In this document: positions 1 to 8,047 of the stretch, piece by piece
How positions within the stretch are numbered: position 1 is the stretch's first letter
Layout: every line of letters begins with the position of its first letter
Assembly (NCBI RefSeq): GCF_963860125.1
Contig: NZ_CAWLFA010000001.1
Span: 1,984,001 to 2,048,000, forward strand
Length of the DNA: 64,000 bases
DNA from: Picosynechococcus sp. PCC 7002
GTDB lineage: Bacteria; Cyanobacteriota; Cyanobacteriia; Cyanobacteriales; MRBY01
Direction: 5' to 3'
Position numbers and translations under genes: made by a program
The notes under the pieces: generated by a model
Told to the model about the DNA's origin: nothing
What the model saw: only the letters and a program-made list of their open reading frames with translations
Databases searched by the model: none

Positions 1-702
1 TCTGAAGGCGATCGCCTCACCCAAACTGCGATCCAGGCAGCGAAAAAAGGTGATTTGTTTACCGCCGAAAAAATTTGGTCAGATTTAATTGAAGCATTTC
101 CCCAAAATCCGGCCCTCTGGAGCAACCGAGGCAATACGAGGGCGAGTTTAAATCAGTTTGATGCGGCCCTTGACGATCTCAATGAAGCGATTCGCCTGGC
201 CCCAAACCAAGTCGAACCCTACTTTAATCGCGGTGCGATCCTTGAACAACAGCAACGGTTTAGCGAAGCGATCGCCGACTATGACAAAGCTATCGAACTT
301 GATCCCCAAGAGGCGATCGCCTACCACAATCGCGGCAATGCCTACGGCAGTTTGGGCAATTGGGAACAGGCCCGCCAGGACTACCAGAAAGCAACGGAAC
401 TGGATCCCCGCTTTGCCTGGGCCGCCGAAAGTTATGCCCTTGCTCTGTATCAAGTTGGCGAAAACAACCAAGCGATCCAGCGAATGAAAGGCCTGGTGCG
501 CAAATACCCGATGTTTGCCGATGCGCGGGTGGCTCTGACGGCGATGCTCTGGGGCAACCACCAATTCGGCGAGGCTGAAAGTAACTGGGTGGCCGCAGCG
601 GGTTTAGACGATCGTTACCGGGATTTAGAATGGTTAGAGGATATTCGTCGCTTTCCGCCGAAAGTCCTTGAAGATTTAGATAATTTCCTCAATCTCCAGT
701 AG
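1..702 (+). CDS. TPR-repeat protein, 5' end cut by window edge
   Basis: Frame 1 is open from the first base, so the gene starts before the window; 233 residues are visible. A TTG at 55 could be read as a start, but the open frame upstream argues against it. At least three tetratricopeptide repeats are visible, with typical spacing and residues (ALWSNRGNTRASLNQFDAAL, PYFNRGAILEQQQRFSEAI, AYHNRGNAYGSLGNWEQAR). TPR arrays are protein-interaction scaffolds; partner and location cannot be told because a signal peptide would lie outside the window. It is convergent with recQ, 12 bp apart. Confidence 0.85.
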   Translation, partial: SEGDRLTQTAIQAAKKGDLFTAEKIWSDLIEAFPQNPALWSNRGNTRASLNQFDAALDDLNEAIRLAPNQVEPYFNRGAILEQQQRFSEAIADYDKAIELDPQEAIAYHNRGNAYGSLGNWEQARQDYQKATELDPRFAWAAESYALALYQVGENNQAIQRMKGLVRKYPMFADARVALTAMLWGNHQFGEAESNWVAAAGLDDRYRDLEWLEDIRRFPPKVLEDLDNFLNLQ

Positions 703-714
703 ATTTTAAAAAAC

Positions 715-2853
715 CTAGGCTGATTTTGCAGTTTGCAGCAGTTTAGCCCGCACCAGTTTAATCGCATCGTAGCTGTATTTTTCCTGGAGGTGCTCCCGCA
801 ACTGCGTTAAAGATTCTGCTCCCACGGTGGCGATCGCCTTTTCAATTTCCACTTGGGCGGCTGGTTTTACGAGGCGGTCTAGGTCAGTAATCTCGCCATT
901 CTGGAGTAATGTTGCCAGGTGCTCGTTGATCGTCCCCGCCGTCAGACTGCGCCGCTTGGCAATTTCTGTAACCGAAAGGCCCTGTTGATAAAGCTGGAGG
1001 GTGAGTAACTGGGTGCCATTGACCTGGGGTTTTGGTGGCTCTTGGCTGGCGCAAAATTCCTGAATCGCCGCGAGGAAAGGCTCCCCATAACGTTGATATT
1101 TTGCACTCGTTACCCCAGAAATCAAACAAAAATCTGCTTGGGTGCGGGGTCGCCGAGTTGCCATTTGCCGGAGGGTCGCATCGGAAAAAATCATATAGGG
1201 AGCAACCCAATTTGCATCGGCCAATTGTTTCCGCAGTTGTCGCAGTTGCCCAAAAAGAATTTCCGCATCGAGGCGACTTTCAGAAATCCCTAGAATTTCC
1301 TGGGCCGTTTGCCGCCGTTCCACAGCAATTTTCACTGTTTTCTGTTGTCGCAAAATTTCCCAACTGCGAGCGTTGAGTTTCAAGACTCGATAGCCATCGC
1401 TTGTTTCGGTCATCAAGCCCTGATACAGGAGCGATCGCCCCAAATTTTTCCATGCTTCTTTAGTATGGTCGAGGCCAATGCCATAGGTAGACAGTTGGTG
1501 GTGCCCGTTTTGAATAATTTTTTCTTTCTTAGAACCCCGCAACACATCGATAATGTAGGTCATGCCATAGCGTTCTCGACAACGGGCAACACAGGATAAA
1601 AACTTCTGGGCCTCAATCGTCCAATCTTCGATAGGGCGAGGATTCTGACAATTATCGCAACCGCCACAGTCCCCCGGAAATTGCTCCCCAAAATAGCTCA
1701 GTTGGATCGTCCGCCGACAATCGATCCCCTCGGCATAGTCGATCATCTTTTGCAGTTGCTGGTAGGCGATGCGTTTTTCCTGTTCGTCTTCCTTGAGTTC
1801 AATGAAATATTCGGCCCTTTTAATATCCCCTGCCCGATAGAACAGAGTACAGTGGGCAGGCTCTCCGTCCCGACCCGCACGACCCGACTCTTGGTAATAG
1901 CGTTCTAAATTGGTCGGTAAATCGTAATGCACCACAAAGCGCACGTCGGGTTTGTTGATGCCCATGCCAAAGGCAACGGTGGCGACCATCACAGGCACAT
2001 CATCCCGGATAAATTGCTCTTGATAATCCGCTCGTAAACGATCCGCCAAGCCTGCATGGTAGGGCAAGGCTTTAACGCCATCTTGTTTGAGGCGATCGGC
2101 CAACTCGTCTACTTTTTTGCGGCTAGAACAGTAGATAATTCCTGGCTGCCCACGCCGTTGACGGACATAGCACAGCAGTTGCGTATAACTTTTCCGGACT
2201 TTGGGAAGAACCTCGTAGTAAAGGTTGGGGCGATTAAAGCTGGTGCAGTGAAAGCTGGGGTTCTGTAGGGCAAGTTGATCAATAATATCTTCCCGGACGC
2301 GCTGGGTGGCGGTAGCAGTAAAGGCCTGGCAAGGAGTCCGGGGGTAGCGTCTCCGGATGCGACTCAGTTGACGATATTCTGGGCGAAAATCATGGCCCCA
2401 CTCTGAAACACAGTGGGCTTCATCCACCACAAATCCAGTCAGGCCAATGGTCTGATCCACATCTGTGAGCAGTTGCTGGAAGCCCTCGTTAAACAGCCGT
2501 TCTGGGGCAACATAGAGCAGTTTAATGTTGCCGTTAAAAATTGCCTGAATCCGCGATCGCGCTTGGTCGAGGTTGAGGGTACTGTTTAGGAAAGTTGCAC
2601 CAATGCCATTGTCCGTCAGGGCATCGACTTGATCCTGCATTAGGGCAATCAAGGGAGAAATCACCACCGTCAACCCCGGTTTCAGCAGGGCGGGCAGTTG
2701 GAAACAAAGGGACTTGCCCGCTCCTGTTGGCATCAGGGCGAGGATGTCGCGATTTTCCAGGGCAGCGGTAATGACCGCCTTTTGGCCATGGCGAAAATTG
2801 TCATATCCAAAGAAGTGTTTGAGGGCGGCTTCTAGGGATGGGAACTGGGACAT
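715..2853 (-). CDS. recQ: ATP-dependent DNA helicase RecQ
   Basis: This is a superfamily 2 3'-5' DNA helicase of recombination and fork repair, 712 residues. Walker A (PTGAGKS, about 42-48) and a DEAH box (about 144-147) are clear. A second RecA-like lobe follows, then the RecQ-C-terminal zinc-binding region (GDCGGCDNC near residue 395) and winged helix, an HRDC-like segment (about 555-600) and a C-terminal helix-turn-helix (SVTEIAKRRSLTAGTINEH). That is the complete bacterial RecQ layout, slightly longer than E. coli RecQ because of the extra tail. The exoD-like gene lies 22 bp upstream on the same strand, so co-transcription is possible. Confidence 0.95.
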   Translation of the reverse strand: MSQFPSLEAALKHFFGYDNFRHGQKAVITAALENRDILALMPTGAGKSLCFQLPALLKPGLTVVISPLIALMQDQVDALTDNGIGATFLNSTLNLDQARSRIQAIFNGNIKLLYVAPERLFNEGFQQLLTDVDQTIGLTGFVVDEAHCVSEWGHDFRPEYRQLSRIRRRYPRTPCQAFTATATQRVREDIIDQLALQNPSFHCTSFNRPNLYYEVLPKVRKSYTQLLCYVRQRRGQPGIIYCSSRKKVDELADRLKQDGVKALPYHAGLADRLRADYQEQFIRDDVPVMVATVAFGMGINKPDVRFVVHYDLPTNLERYYQESGRAGRDGEPAHCTLFYRAGDIKRAEYFIELKEDEQEKRIAYQQLQKMIDYAEGIDCRRTIQLSYFGEQFPGDCGGCDNCQNPRPIEDWTIEAQKFLSCVARCRERYGMTYIIDVLRGSKKEKIIQNGHHQLSTYGIGLDHTKEAWKNLGRSLLYQGLMTETSDGYRVLKLNARSWEILRQQKTVKIAVERRQTAQEILGISESRLDAEILFGQLRQLRKQLADANWVAPYMIFSDATLRQMATRRPRTQADFCLISGVTSAKYQRYGEPFLAAIQEFCASQEPPKPQVNGTQLLTLQLYQQGLSVTEIAKRRSLTAGTINEHLATLLQNGEITDLDRLVKPAAQVEIEKAIATVGAESLTQLREHLQEKYSYDAIKLVRAKLLQTAKSA

Positions 2854-2875
2854 GGCGGCAACAAAACGAAAACAA

Positions 2876-3517
2876 CTAGCCCCCTAATCGTACCGTGACC
2901 CAGTCTTTGAGCAGATCCAATAGGCTGAGGCCACCGTTGAAGAACACATAAATCACAGACACCATCAGCACAGCAATGACAATGGAGAAAACAACCCCAG
3001 CGCCACTGATCAAGCCATCGTCCTCTTGGAGGCCAAAGGCGGTGAGGAAGATCGCCATGGCCGGGAGGGTATTGGTGCCGGGAATGGGGATCATCATGGA
3101 GGTAGCCATCAGGGCAATGGTACAACCCATGACAGTGCGACCCAGGCGACTCTGGCAAACGATGGGAAACCGGGGATGGGCGATCGCCTCAATTTTTTTG
3201 AGCCAAGGGAGACCTTTTTTCAGGATGCCCTGGGCCATGGTCGTTTTGACGGTTTTTCGTTGCCAAGCAACCGGAAGCCAGAGTTTTTTCCGCCCAAAAA
3301 TCAACTGGAGGGCGATCGCAAAAATTAAAATCCCAAAGGGCGTCGAATAGCCTGGGGCCGGAATTGGCAGGGCCGACGGAAAGGCCAACAGCAGCAAAAT
3401 GACCCCAAAGACTTTTTCCTCTGCGAGGGCGATCGCCTGGGCTAAACTAACGGTTTCACCACGGTCTTCTTCAAAAAAATAACGGTGCAATTCTTGGGAG
3501 AGGCGAGCCATAGCCAA
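2876..3517 (-). CDS. ExoD-family (exopolysaccharide synthesis) membrane protein
   Basis: The 213-residue protein resembles the ExoD family, named after a Rhizobium gene needed for normal exopolysaccharide. A short polar N-terminus is followed by hydrophobic segments at roughly 35-75, a conserved-looking SALPIPAPGYSTPFGI stretch, and two or three more membrane segments after residue 130. The reaction, if any, is unknown for the family; it probably sits in the inner membrane. It lies immediately upstream of recQ on the same strand and is the first gene downstream of the htpG terminator. Confidence 0.8.
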   Translation of the reverse strand: MAMARLSQELHRYFFEEDRGETVSLAQAIALAEEKVFGVILLLLAFPSALPIPAPGYSTPFGILIFAIALQLIFGRKKLWLPVAWQRKTVKTTMAQGILKKGLPWLKKIEAIAHPRFPIVCQSRLGRTVMGCTIALMATSMMIPIPGTNTLPAMAIFLTAFGLQEDDGLISGAGVVFSIVIAVLMVSVIYVFFNGGLSLLDLLKDWVTVRLGG

Positions 3518-3578
3518 ATGTTACGCAGAGGGACAGCTACTGAGCATAGCGCAATGCCCGTCCGTTAATTGTGTTTAC

Positions 3579-3607
3579 AAAAAAATCTCCCCACCGGGGG
3601 GGGAGAT
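3579..3607 (-). terminator. Intrinsic terminator of htpG
   Basis: Read on the minus strand, an 8-bp stem (ATCTCCCC pairing with GGGGAGAT) is followed directly by seven T residues, 24 bases past the htpG stop codon. Stem and U-tract make a textbook Rho-independent terminator; it separates htpG from the exoD-like gene. Confidence 0.85.
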
Positions 3608-3630
3608 CATCGGGCAAATTAAATGAAGGC

Positions 3631-5604
3631 TTACTTCTGGGTTAAACGGGTCAACACTTGGTTCGAACGTTCCACAAACGCTTTCATCCCCTCCGCATCA
3701 AAGGCCTTCTGGGCCATCAATGCCAAATCATAGACGTGTTGACACATCATATCGATGGTTTCCTGGTTGGAGGCTTTGCCATCTGCTTGGATAATCGAAC
3801 CCTGGCTGAGTTGGTAAATATTTTCGATCAAGGGATGCGACAAATTAATCATCAACACATGATCTTCTGGGAATTGCATTGCCGTTTGTTGCATCATCGC
3901 CGTCATCTCTTGCAGACGCCGCATGGCCTCTGGTAAAAGCACCATTGCCGGGGGCGTTGCTGCTGTTTCTGCGGATTTAATCGATTGGGTTTTGATGTTG
4001 ACCTTTGGTTTCCCAATTGCCTTTTCAAACAACTCTTTAACGACGTCGCCACGGGTTTTGTTGGTATTCGGGTCAACAATTTCACTGGCCTTATCGTCTT
4101 CTACGAGGCTTTGATCTAGCTCCGAGTCCACCCGTGAAAACTTCACATCGCTGTATTCCTGTTCTAGGAAAGGAATGAAGTAATTGGTATCAATAAAGGA
4201 GTCCATGTAAAGGACTTCTAAACCTTGGTTTTTGTACAGTTCAATGTAAGTGCCCTGGGTGCTGGGATCGGTGCAATAAAAAACGCGATTTTCGTGCTTC
4301 TCTTTATTGCGTTCTAAATAATCTTTGAGGGTTGTGTAGGGGGCCGTAGACGTTGCCTGGGTGTCTTCGGATTTCACGTCTTCCCACACATCACCGTCAT
4401 TGCCCTGTACTTCTACTTTCGGCGTTGTCGCTGCTGTTTCCGGTTGGTGGGTTGTGCGGTAAATGAGAATGTCTTCGACTTGTTTTTTAAACTTCTCATC
4501 GCGGATACTACCGTACTTTACAAAGGTGCCGACATCTTCCCAACTTTTAACGTAGTCACTATAGCTTTCGTTGTAGAGAGACTTCAGGCGATCGCCAACT
4601 TTTTTGGCGATGTAATCGGAGATGCGGCGCACTGTCCGGTGGTTTGTTAAGGCACTGCGGGAAACATTGAGGGGAATGTCGGTGCTGTCCACAACGCCCC
4701 GCAACGGCATCAGAAATTCAGGAATGACTTCTTCGCAATGGTCACTGACGAAAACCTGATTACAGAACAGCTTAATTTGTCCTTTAGTAACATCAATGTC
4801 CGGGCGCAATTTCGGAAAATAGAGAATGCCATTGAGCAAGAAAGGATAGTCCGTATTCAAGTGAACCCACAGTAATGGGTCTTCTTGGAAAGGATAAAGA
4901 TAGCGATAAAATTCGAGGTAATCTTCGTCGGTTAAATTCTGGGGAGATTCCTTCCAAATGGCCCGCTGTTTGTTGATTTGTTCCCCTTCAAAGCGAATGG
5001 CAACGGGCATAAAATCAGAATAGGTTTTGACCAATTGGCGAATCCGTTGGGATTCTAAATATTCTGTTTCCTCATCCATCATGGTGAGGGTAATGGTTGT
5101 GCCGATGCTGGTTTTGTCACTGGCACTCAGTTGAAATTCGGGGGAACCATCACAGCTCCAATGAACCGCTTCCGCACCATCTTTGCAGGAAAGGGTATTA
5201 ATTTCTACTTGGGTGGCCACCATAAAGGCGGAATAAAACCCTAAACCAAAATGCCCGATTAAATCGTTCGCATCTTTGCCATATTTTTGAATAAATTCTT
5301 CGGCACTCGAAAAGGCAACTTGGTTAATATATTTTTTGATTTCGTCGGCGGTCATCCCAATGCCGTTATCGGTGATGGAGAGTTGTTTTTTCTCCTTGTT
5401 AACGTCAATAATGATTTCTCCATCGGGCACATCAACGCTACTTTCACCGGCCATTTTTGCCATTTTGCGCTTGGTGATCGCATCGGCGGCATTGGAGATG
5501 AGTTCCCGTAAAAAGATCTCGTGGTCGGTATACAGAGATTTTTTGATTATCGGGAAAATATTCTCGGTATGGATTGTAATATTACCTTTTTCGAGGACTG
5601 CCAT
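3631..5604 (-). CDS. htpG: HtpG, Hsp90-family molecular chaperone
   Basis: ATP-dependent cytosolic chaperone, 657 residues from the chosen start. The N-terminal GHKL ATPase domain carries the Hsp90 signatures (YTDHEIFLRELISNAADA with the ATP-binding Glu and Asn, then DNGIGM and GHFGLGFYS). Middle and C-terminal dimerisation domains follow, without a eukaryotic charged linker. The frame stays open 51 codons upstream to an ATG at 5757, but that extension has no Hsp90 similarity and overlaps the neighbouring gene, so the start at 5604 (MAVLEKGNI) is preferred. Cyanobacterial HtpG is known for heat and oxidative stress tolerance. No CIRCE operator was seen upstream. Confidence 0.95.
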   Translation of the reverse strand: MAVLEKGNITIHTENIFPIIKKSLYTDHEIFLRELISNAADAITKRKMAKMAGESSVDVPDGEIIIDVNKEKKQLSITDNGIGMTADEIKKYINQVAFSSAEEFIQKYGKDANDLIGHFGLGFYSAFMVATQVEINTLSCKDGAEAVHWSCDGSPEFQLSASDKTSIGTTITLTMMDEETEYLESQRIRQLVKTYSDFMPVAIRFEGEQINKQRAIWKESPQNLTDEDYLEFYRYLYPFQEDPLLWVHLNTDYPFLLNGILYFPKLRPDIDVTKGQIKLFCNQVFVSDHCEEVIPEFLMPLRGVVDSTDIPLNVSRSALTNHRTVRRISDYIAKKVGDRLKSLYNESYSDYVKSWEDVGTFVKYGSIRDEKFKKQVEDILIYRTTHQPETAATTPKVEVQGNDGDVWEDVKSEDTQATSTAPYTTLKDYLERNKEKHENRVFYCTDPSTQGTYIELYKNQGLEVLYMDSFIDTNYFIPFLEQEYSDVKFSRVDSELDQSLVEDDKASEIVDPNTNKTRGDVVKELFEKAIGKPKVNIKTQSIKSAETAATPPAMVLLPEAMRRLQEMTAMMQQTAMQFPEDHVLMINLSHPLIENIYQLSQGSIIQADGKASNQETIDMMCQHVYDLALMAQKAFDAEGMKAFVERSNQVLTRLTQK

Positions 5605-5723
5605 AGGTCGTATGCTTCCAACTTGGTCTAAGGATTCGTCCTCTATTTTGCCGGAACTTGGAAAAACCTCAAGGCGGCGATCGCCCCCATCCCCAGATGC
5701 GGATTTCCGTATTTTCTTGATTC

Positions 5724-6317
5724 CTATGGCTTCTTTTGGAGCTGTTGTAATACCCAATTCACCCCATCTTGGAGATCCTTGGCGACATAATCGGGCTTGG
5801 TGTGGTGTTGATATTTGCCGCTGAGGACTTGTTTACCGTAGCCTGTTTGGACCAAAATCCCCCGGAGGCCAGCGTTGTGGGCGAGGTCAATATCCGTCGC
5901 TTTGTCCCCCACCATAAAACTACGGCGTAAATCTAAATCATGTTCCCAGGCCGCTGTCACCAACATTCCCGTATTCGGCTTACGCCAGGTGCCCCACTGG
6001 GTAAAGTCTGGGTGGGTGCCCCCGGCTGACTGGCTTAAATAAGGGCAATAATACAGCGCATCGAGGTGGGCCGCCGCTTCTTGGTTTAGGAGGGTACGCA
6101 GTCTGGTGTGGAGGGCTTCTACATGGTCAATGCCGTAGTAGTCCCGGGCTGGCCCCGATTGGTTGGAAACCAAGCAACAAAAAATTCCTTGATCGTTGAG
6201 CGATCGCACAGCCGCCGCCACCCCTGGAATTAGATTCAGGTCTTCGAGGGTGTGAATATATCCTGCTTCGATGTTAAGGACACCATCACGATCAAGGAAA
6301 ACTGCTGGTTTAGCCAC
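5724..6317 (-). CDS. HAD-superfamily heptose-1,7-bisphosphate-type phosphatase (GmhB-like)
   Basis: A 197-residue HAD phosphatase with motif I FLDRDGVLN near the N-terminus, motif II Ser/Asn (LVSNQSG), and the late motif VGDKATDIDLA. DRDGVLN together with the cysteine/histidine loop (YYCPYLSQSAGGTHP) is typical of GmhB/HisB-N phosphatases. GmhB removes the C7 phosphate of D-glycero-manno-heptose 1,7-bisphosphate on the way to ADP-heptose. A GTG at 6317 gives the usual family length and an 8-bp overlap with the upstream glycosyltransferase; an ATG at 6386 would overlap it by 77 bp. Substrate is inferred from family and neighbour. Confidence 0.75.
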   Translation of the reverse strand: MAKPAVFLDRDGVLNIEAGYIHTLEDLNLIPGVAAAVRSLNDQGIFCCLVSNQSGPARDYYGIDHVEALHTRLRTLLNQEAAAHLDALYYCPYLSQSAGGTHPDFTQWGTWRKPNTGMLVTAAWEHDLDLRRSFMVGDKATDIDLAHNAGLRGILVQTGYGKQVLSGKYQHHTKPDYVAKDLQDGVNWVLQQLQKKP

Positions 6318-7269
6318 GCCAAATTTGAGCCAATACGTCTTTGGGTTGAATATCTGCCATTTCTCCAGTGGGAGACTGGATGCCAATCAATTTATCATTC
6401 TTTGGCGGTAAGAGCTTTTCGGCGTGGGTCGCACCAAAGAGAGCAATGGTGTAAGTCCCCACGGCGGCGGCCAGGTGCATCGGCGCACTATCTGTACAAA
6501 CCATCAAGTTGGCCCCGGCAATCATGGCTGCTGCTTTACCAATATCCTCAGGCCGTGTCACCTTGAGCGCTGGATAAAGGGCAATGAGTTCCGTGACCCA
6601 AGGGGCATCGTCGGGGCCTTGGAGCAAGACAATCGGGAGGTTTGGCTGCTTGCTCTGGATATCTTCAATGATCGGTTGCCAATTTGCCACAGGGTAGAGT
6701 TTGTTGATGCCCTTGGCTTGGGAGAGTTGACTGGCACCACCGTGAATCAGGATATACCCCTCGGTTAAGTCCAGGCGTTTTTGTTCCCCTTCAGCCCACT
6801 GAATGTCCCCATTGGGCACTGTGATACTGGGGGATGGACAATCGGTGTCAATGCCTAAGCCTTTGAGGAGATCGTGGTAGAGGGCCGCTGCGTATTGGTT
6901 TTCGTTGAGGGGGGCTGGATTGGAGATAAACCAAGATGTTGCGGTTTTGTAGCCCACGCGGGTGGGAATTCCATTCAGCCAGAGCAGGAAGCCCACAGCC
7001 CAATTTTTGCCGAGGGAGAGGGCAATTTCGTATTCGCGATCGCGGATGGTGCCGAGAATATTGAGATAGTCAGCGGGGCCATTACGATCTTTAAAGTCGA
7101 AGGTCAGCACTTCATGAACCTGGGGACAGACGCGATAGGCTGCCTTGGCACGGGGTTCGACCAGAACGTCAATCATGGCTTCGGGATAACGTTCCTTGAG
7201 ATCAGCGAGGGTCGGGAAGAAGAGGATTTGGTCGCCAACTCCTCCGGGAACTAGGGCTAGTATGCGCAT
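6310..7269 (-). CDS. Glycosyltransferase family 9 (heptosyltransferase-like)
   Basis: The 319-residue protein has the GT9 layout of ADP-heptose:LPS heptosyltransferases: N-terminal MRILALVPGGVGDQILFFPT, where the GGVGD loop marks the acceptor domain, and a C-terminal nucleotide-sugar domain with ILIHGGASQLSQAKGI and CTDSAPMHLAAAVGTYTIALFG (split here as two adjacent motifs). GT9 enzymes transfer heptose or related sugars to cell-surface glycans. It overlaps the GmhB-like gene and is surely co-transcribed with it, suggesting a two-gene unit for making and transferring a heptose-like sugar. The actual sugar is not shown by sequence. Confidence 0.8.
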   Translation of the reverse strand: MRILALVPGGVGDQILFFPTLADLKERYPEAMIDVLVEPRAKAAYRVCPQVHEVLTFDFKDRNGPADYLNILGTIRDREYEIALSLGKNWAVGFLLWLNGIPTRVGYKTATSWFISNPAPLNENQYAAALYHDLLKGLGIDTDCPSPSITVPNGDIQWAEGEQKRLDLTEGYILIHGGASQLSQAKGINKLYPVANWQPIIEDIQSKQPNLPIVLLQGPDDAPWVTELIALYPALKVTRPEDIGKAAAMIAGANLMVCTDSAPMHLAAAVGTYTIALFGATHAEKLLPPKNDKLIGIQSPTGEMADIQPKDVLAQIWRG

Positions 7270-7348
7270 CTTGGGGGTATAAACTTACGTATCCAGCATC
7301 ATTTTAGAAGAGAATAGGCGGAAACGTTTAGTAACTTAGGGAAAAGCC

Positions 7349-8047
7349 ATGGTGCACTTGTTATTGCCTGCGGCGGGCGTCGGCAAACGGATGGGCGGCG
7401 ATCGCAACAAACTGCTGATGACACTACAGGATAAACCGCTCTTTAGTTGGACGCTCCAGGCAGCAGCGGCGGCGGATTCAGTGGCCTGGATTGGCATCAT
7501 GGGACAGCCCTTAGATTTTCCGGACTTTGAGGCAATTTTGGCCGATTTAAAGCTTTCTAAGCCTGTCCAACTGATTCGAGGTGGCAAAACTCGCCAAGAA
7601 TCAGTTTATAACGGTCTACAAGCCCTTCCCCCAGAGGCAACCCAGGTGCTGATCCACGATGGGGCAAGGTGTTTGGCCACCCCGGCGCTATTTAATCGCT
7701 GTGCAGCGGCCCTAGAAACCTGTGAGGGCTTAATTGCGGCGATTCCCGTCAAGGACACCATTAAGGTAGTAGATGAACAAGGTTGGGTCAAAGAGACGCC
7801 GGAGCGGGCGAAGCTTTGGGCTGCCCAGACGCCCCAGGGGTTTACGGTGCAGCGCCTCAAGGATTGCCACGAAAAAGGCAAAACCCTGGGTTGGGAAGTG
7901 ACCGATGATGCGGCTTTGTTCGAGCGTTGTGGTCTGCCTGTGAAAATTGTCTCTGGGGAAGAAACAAACCTCAAAATTACGACGCCAGGAGATTTGGCGA
8001 TCGCCGAATTTATTTTGCAGAGCCGTGATGAAATGCCAAAAACCTAG
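7349..8047 (+). CDS. ispD: 2-C-methyl-D-erythritol 4-phosphate cytidylyltransferase
   Basis: IspD makes CDP-methylerythritol from MEP and CTP, third step of the MEP isoprenoid pathway that feeds carotenoids, phytol and quinones. The 232-residue protein has the CTP-binding loop LLPAAGVGKRMG at residues 5-16, then RGGKTRQESVYNGL, IHDGARCL and a C-terminal NLKITTPGDLAIAE, all IspD hallmarks. It is divergent from the heptosyltransferase-like gene (79 bp between starts) and convergent with the cyclase gene, sharing the four bases CTAG at the stops. Confidence 0.95.
   Translation: MVHLLLPAAGVGKRMGGDRNKLLMTLQDKPLFSWTLQAAAAADSVAWIGIMGQPLDFPDFEAILADLKLSKPVQLIRGGKTRQESVYNGLQALPPEATQVLIHDGARCLATPALFNRCAAALETCEGLIAAIPVKDTIKVVDEQGWVKETPERAKLWAAQTPQGFTVQRLKDCHEKGKTLGWEVTDDAALFERCGLPVKIVSGEETNLKITTPGDLAIAEFILQSRDEMPKT

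Noticed and set aside
5605..5723. CIRCE heat-shock operator upstream of htpG
   Set aside because: No TTAGCACTC/GAGTGCTAA pair found.
5605..5757. 51-codon N-terminal extension of HtpG
   Set aside because: The frame is open, but the extension overlaps the preceding gene and lacks Hsp90 similarity; the conserved start is at 5604.
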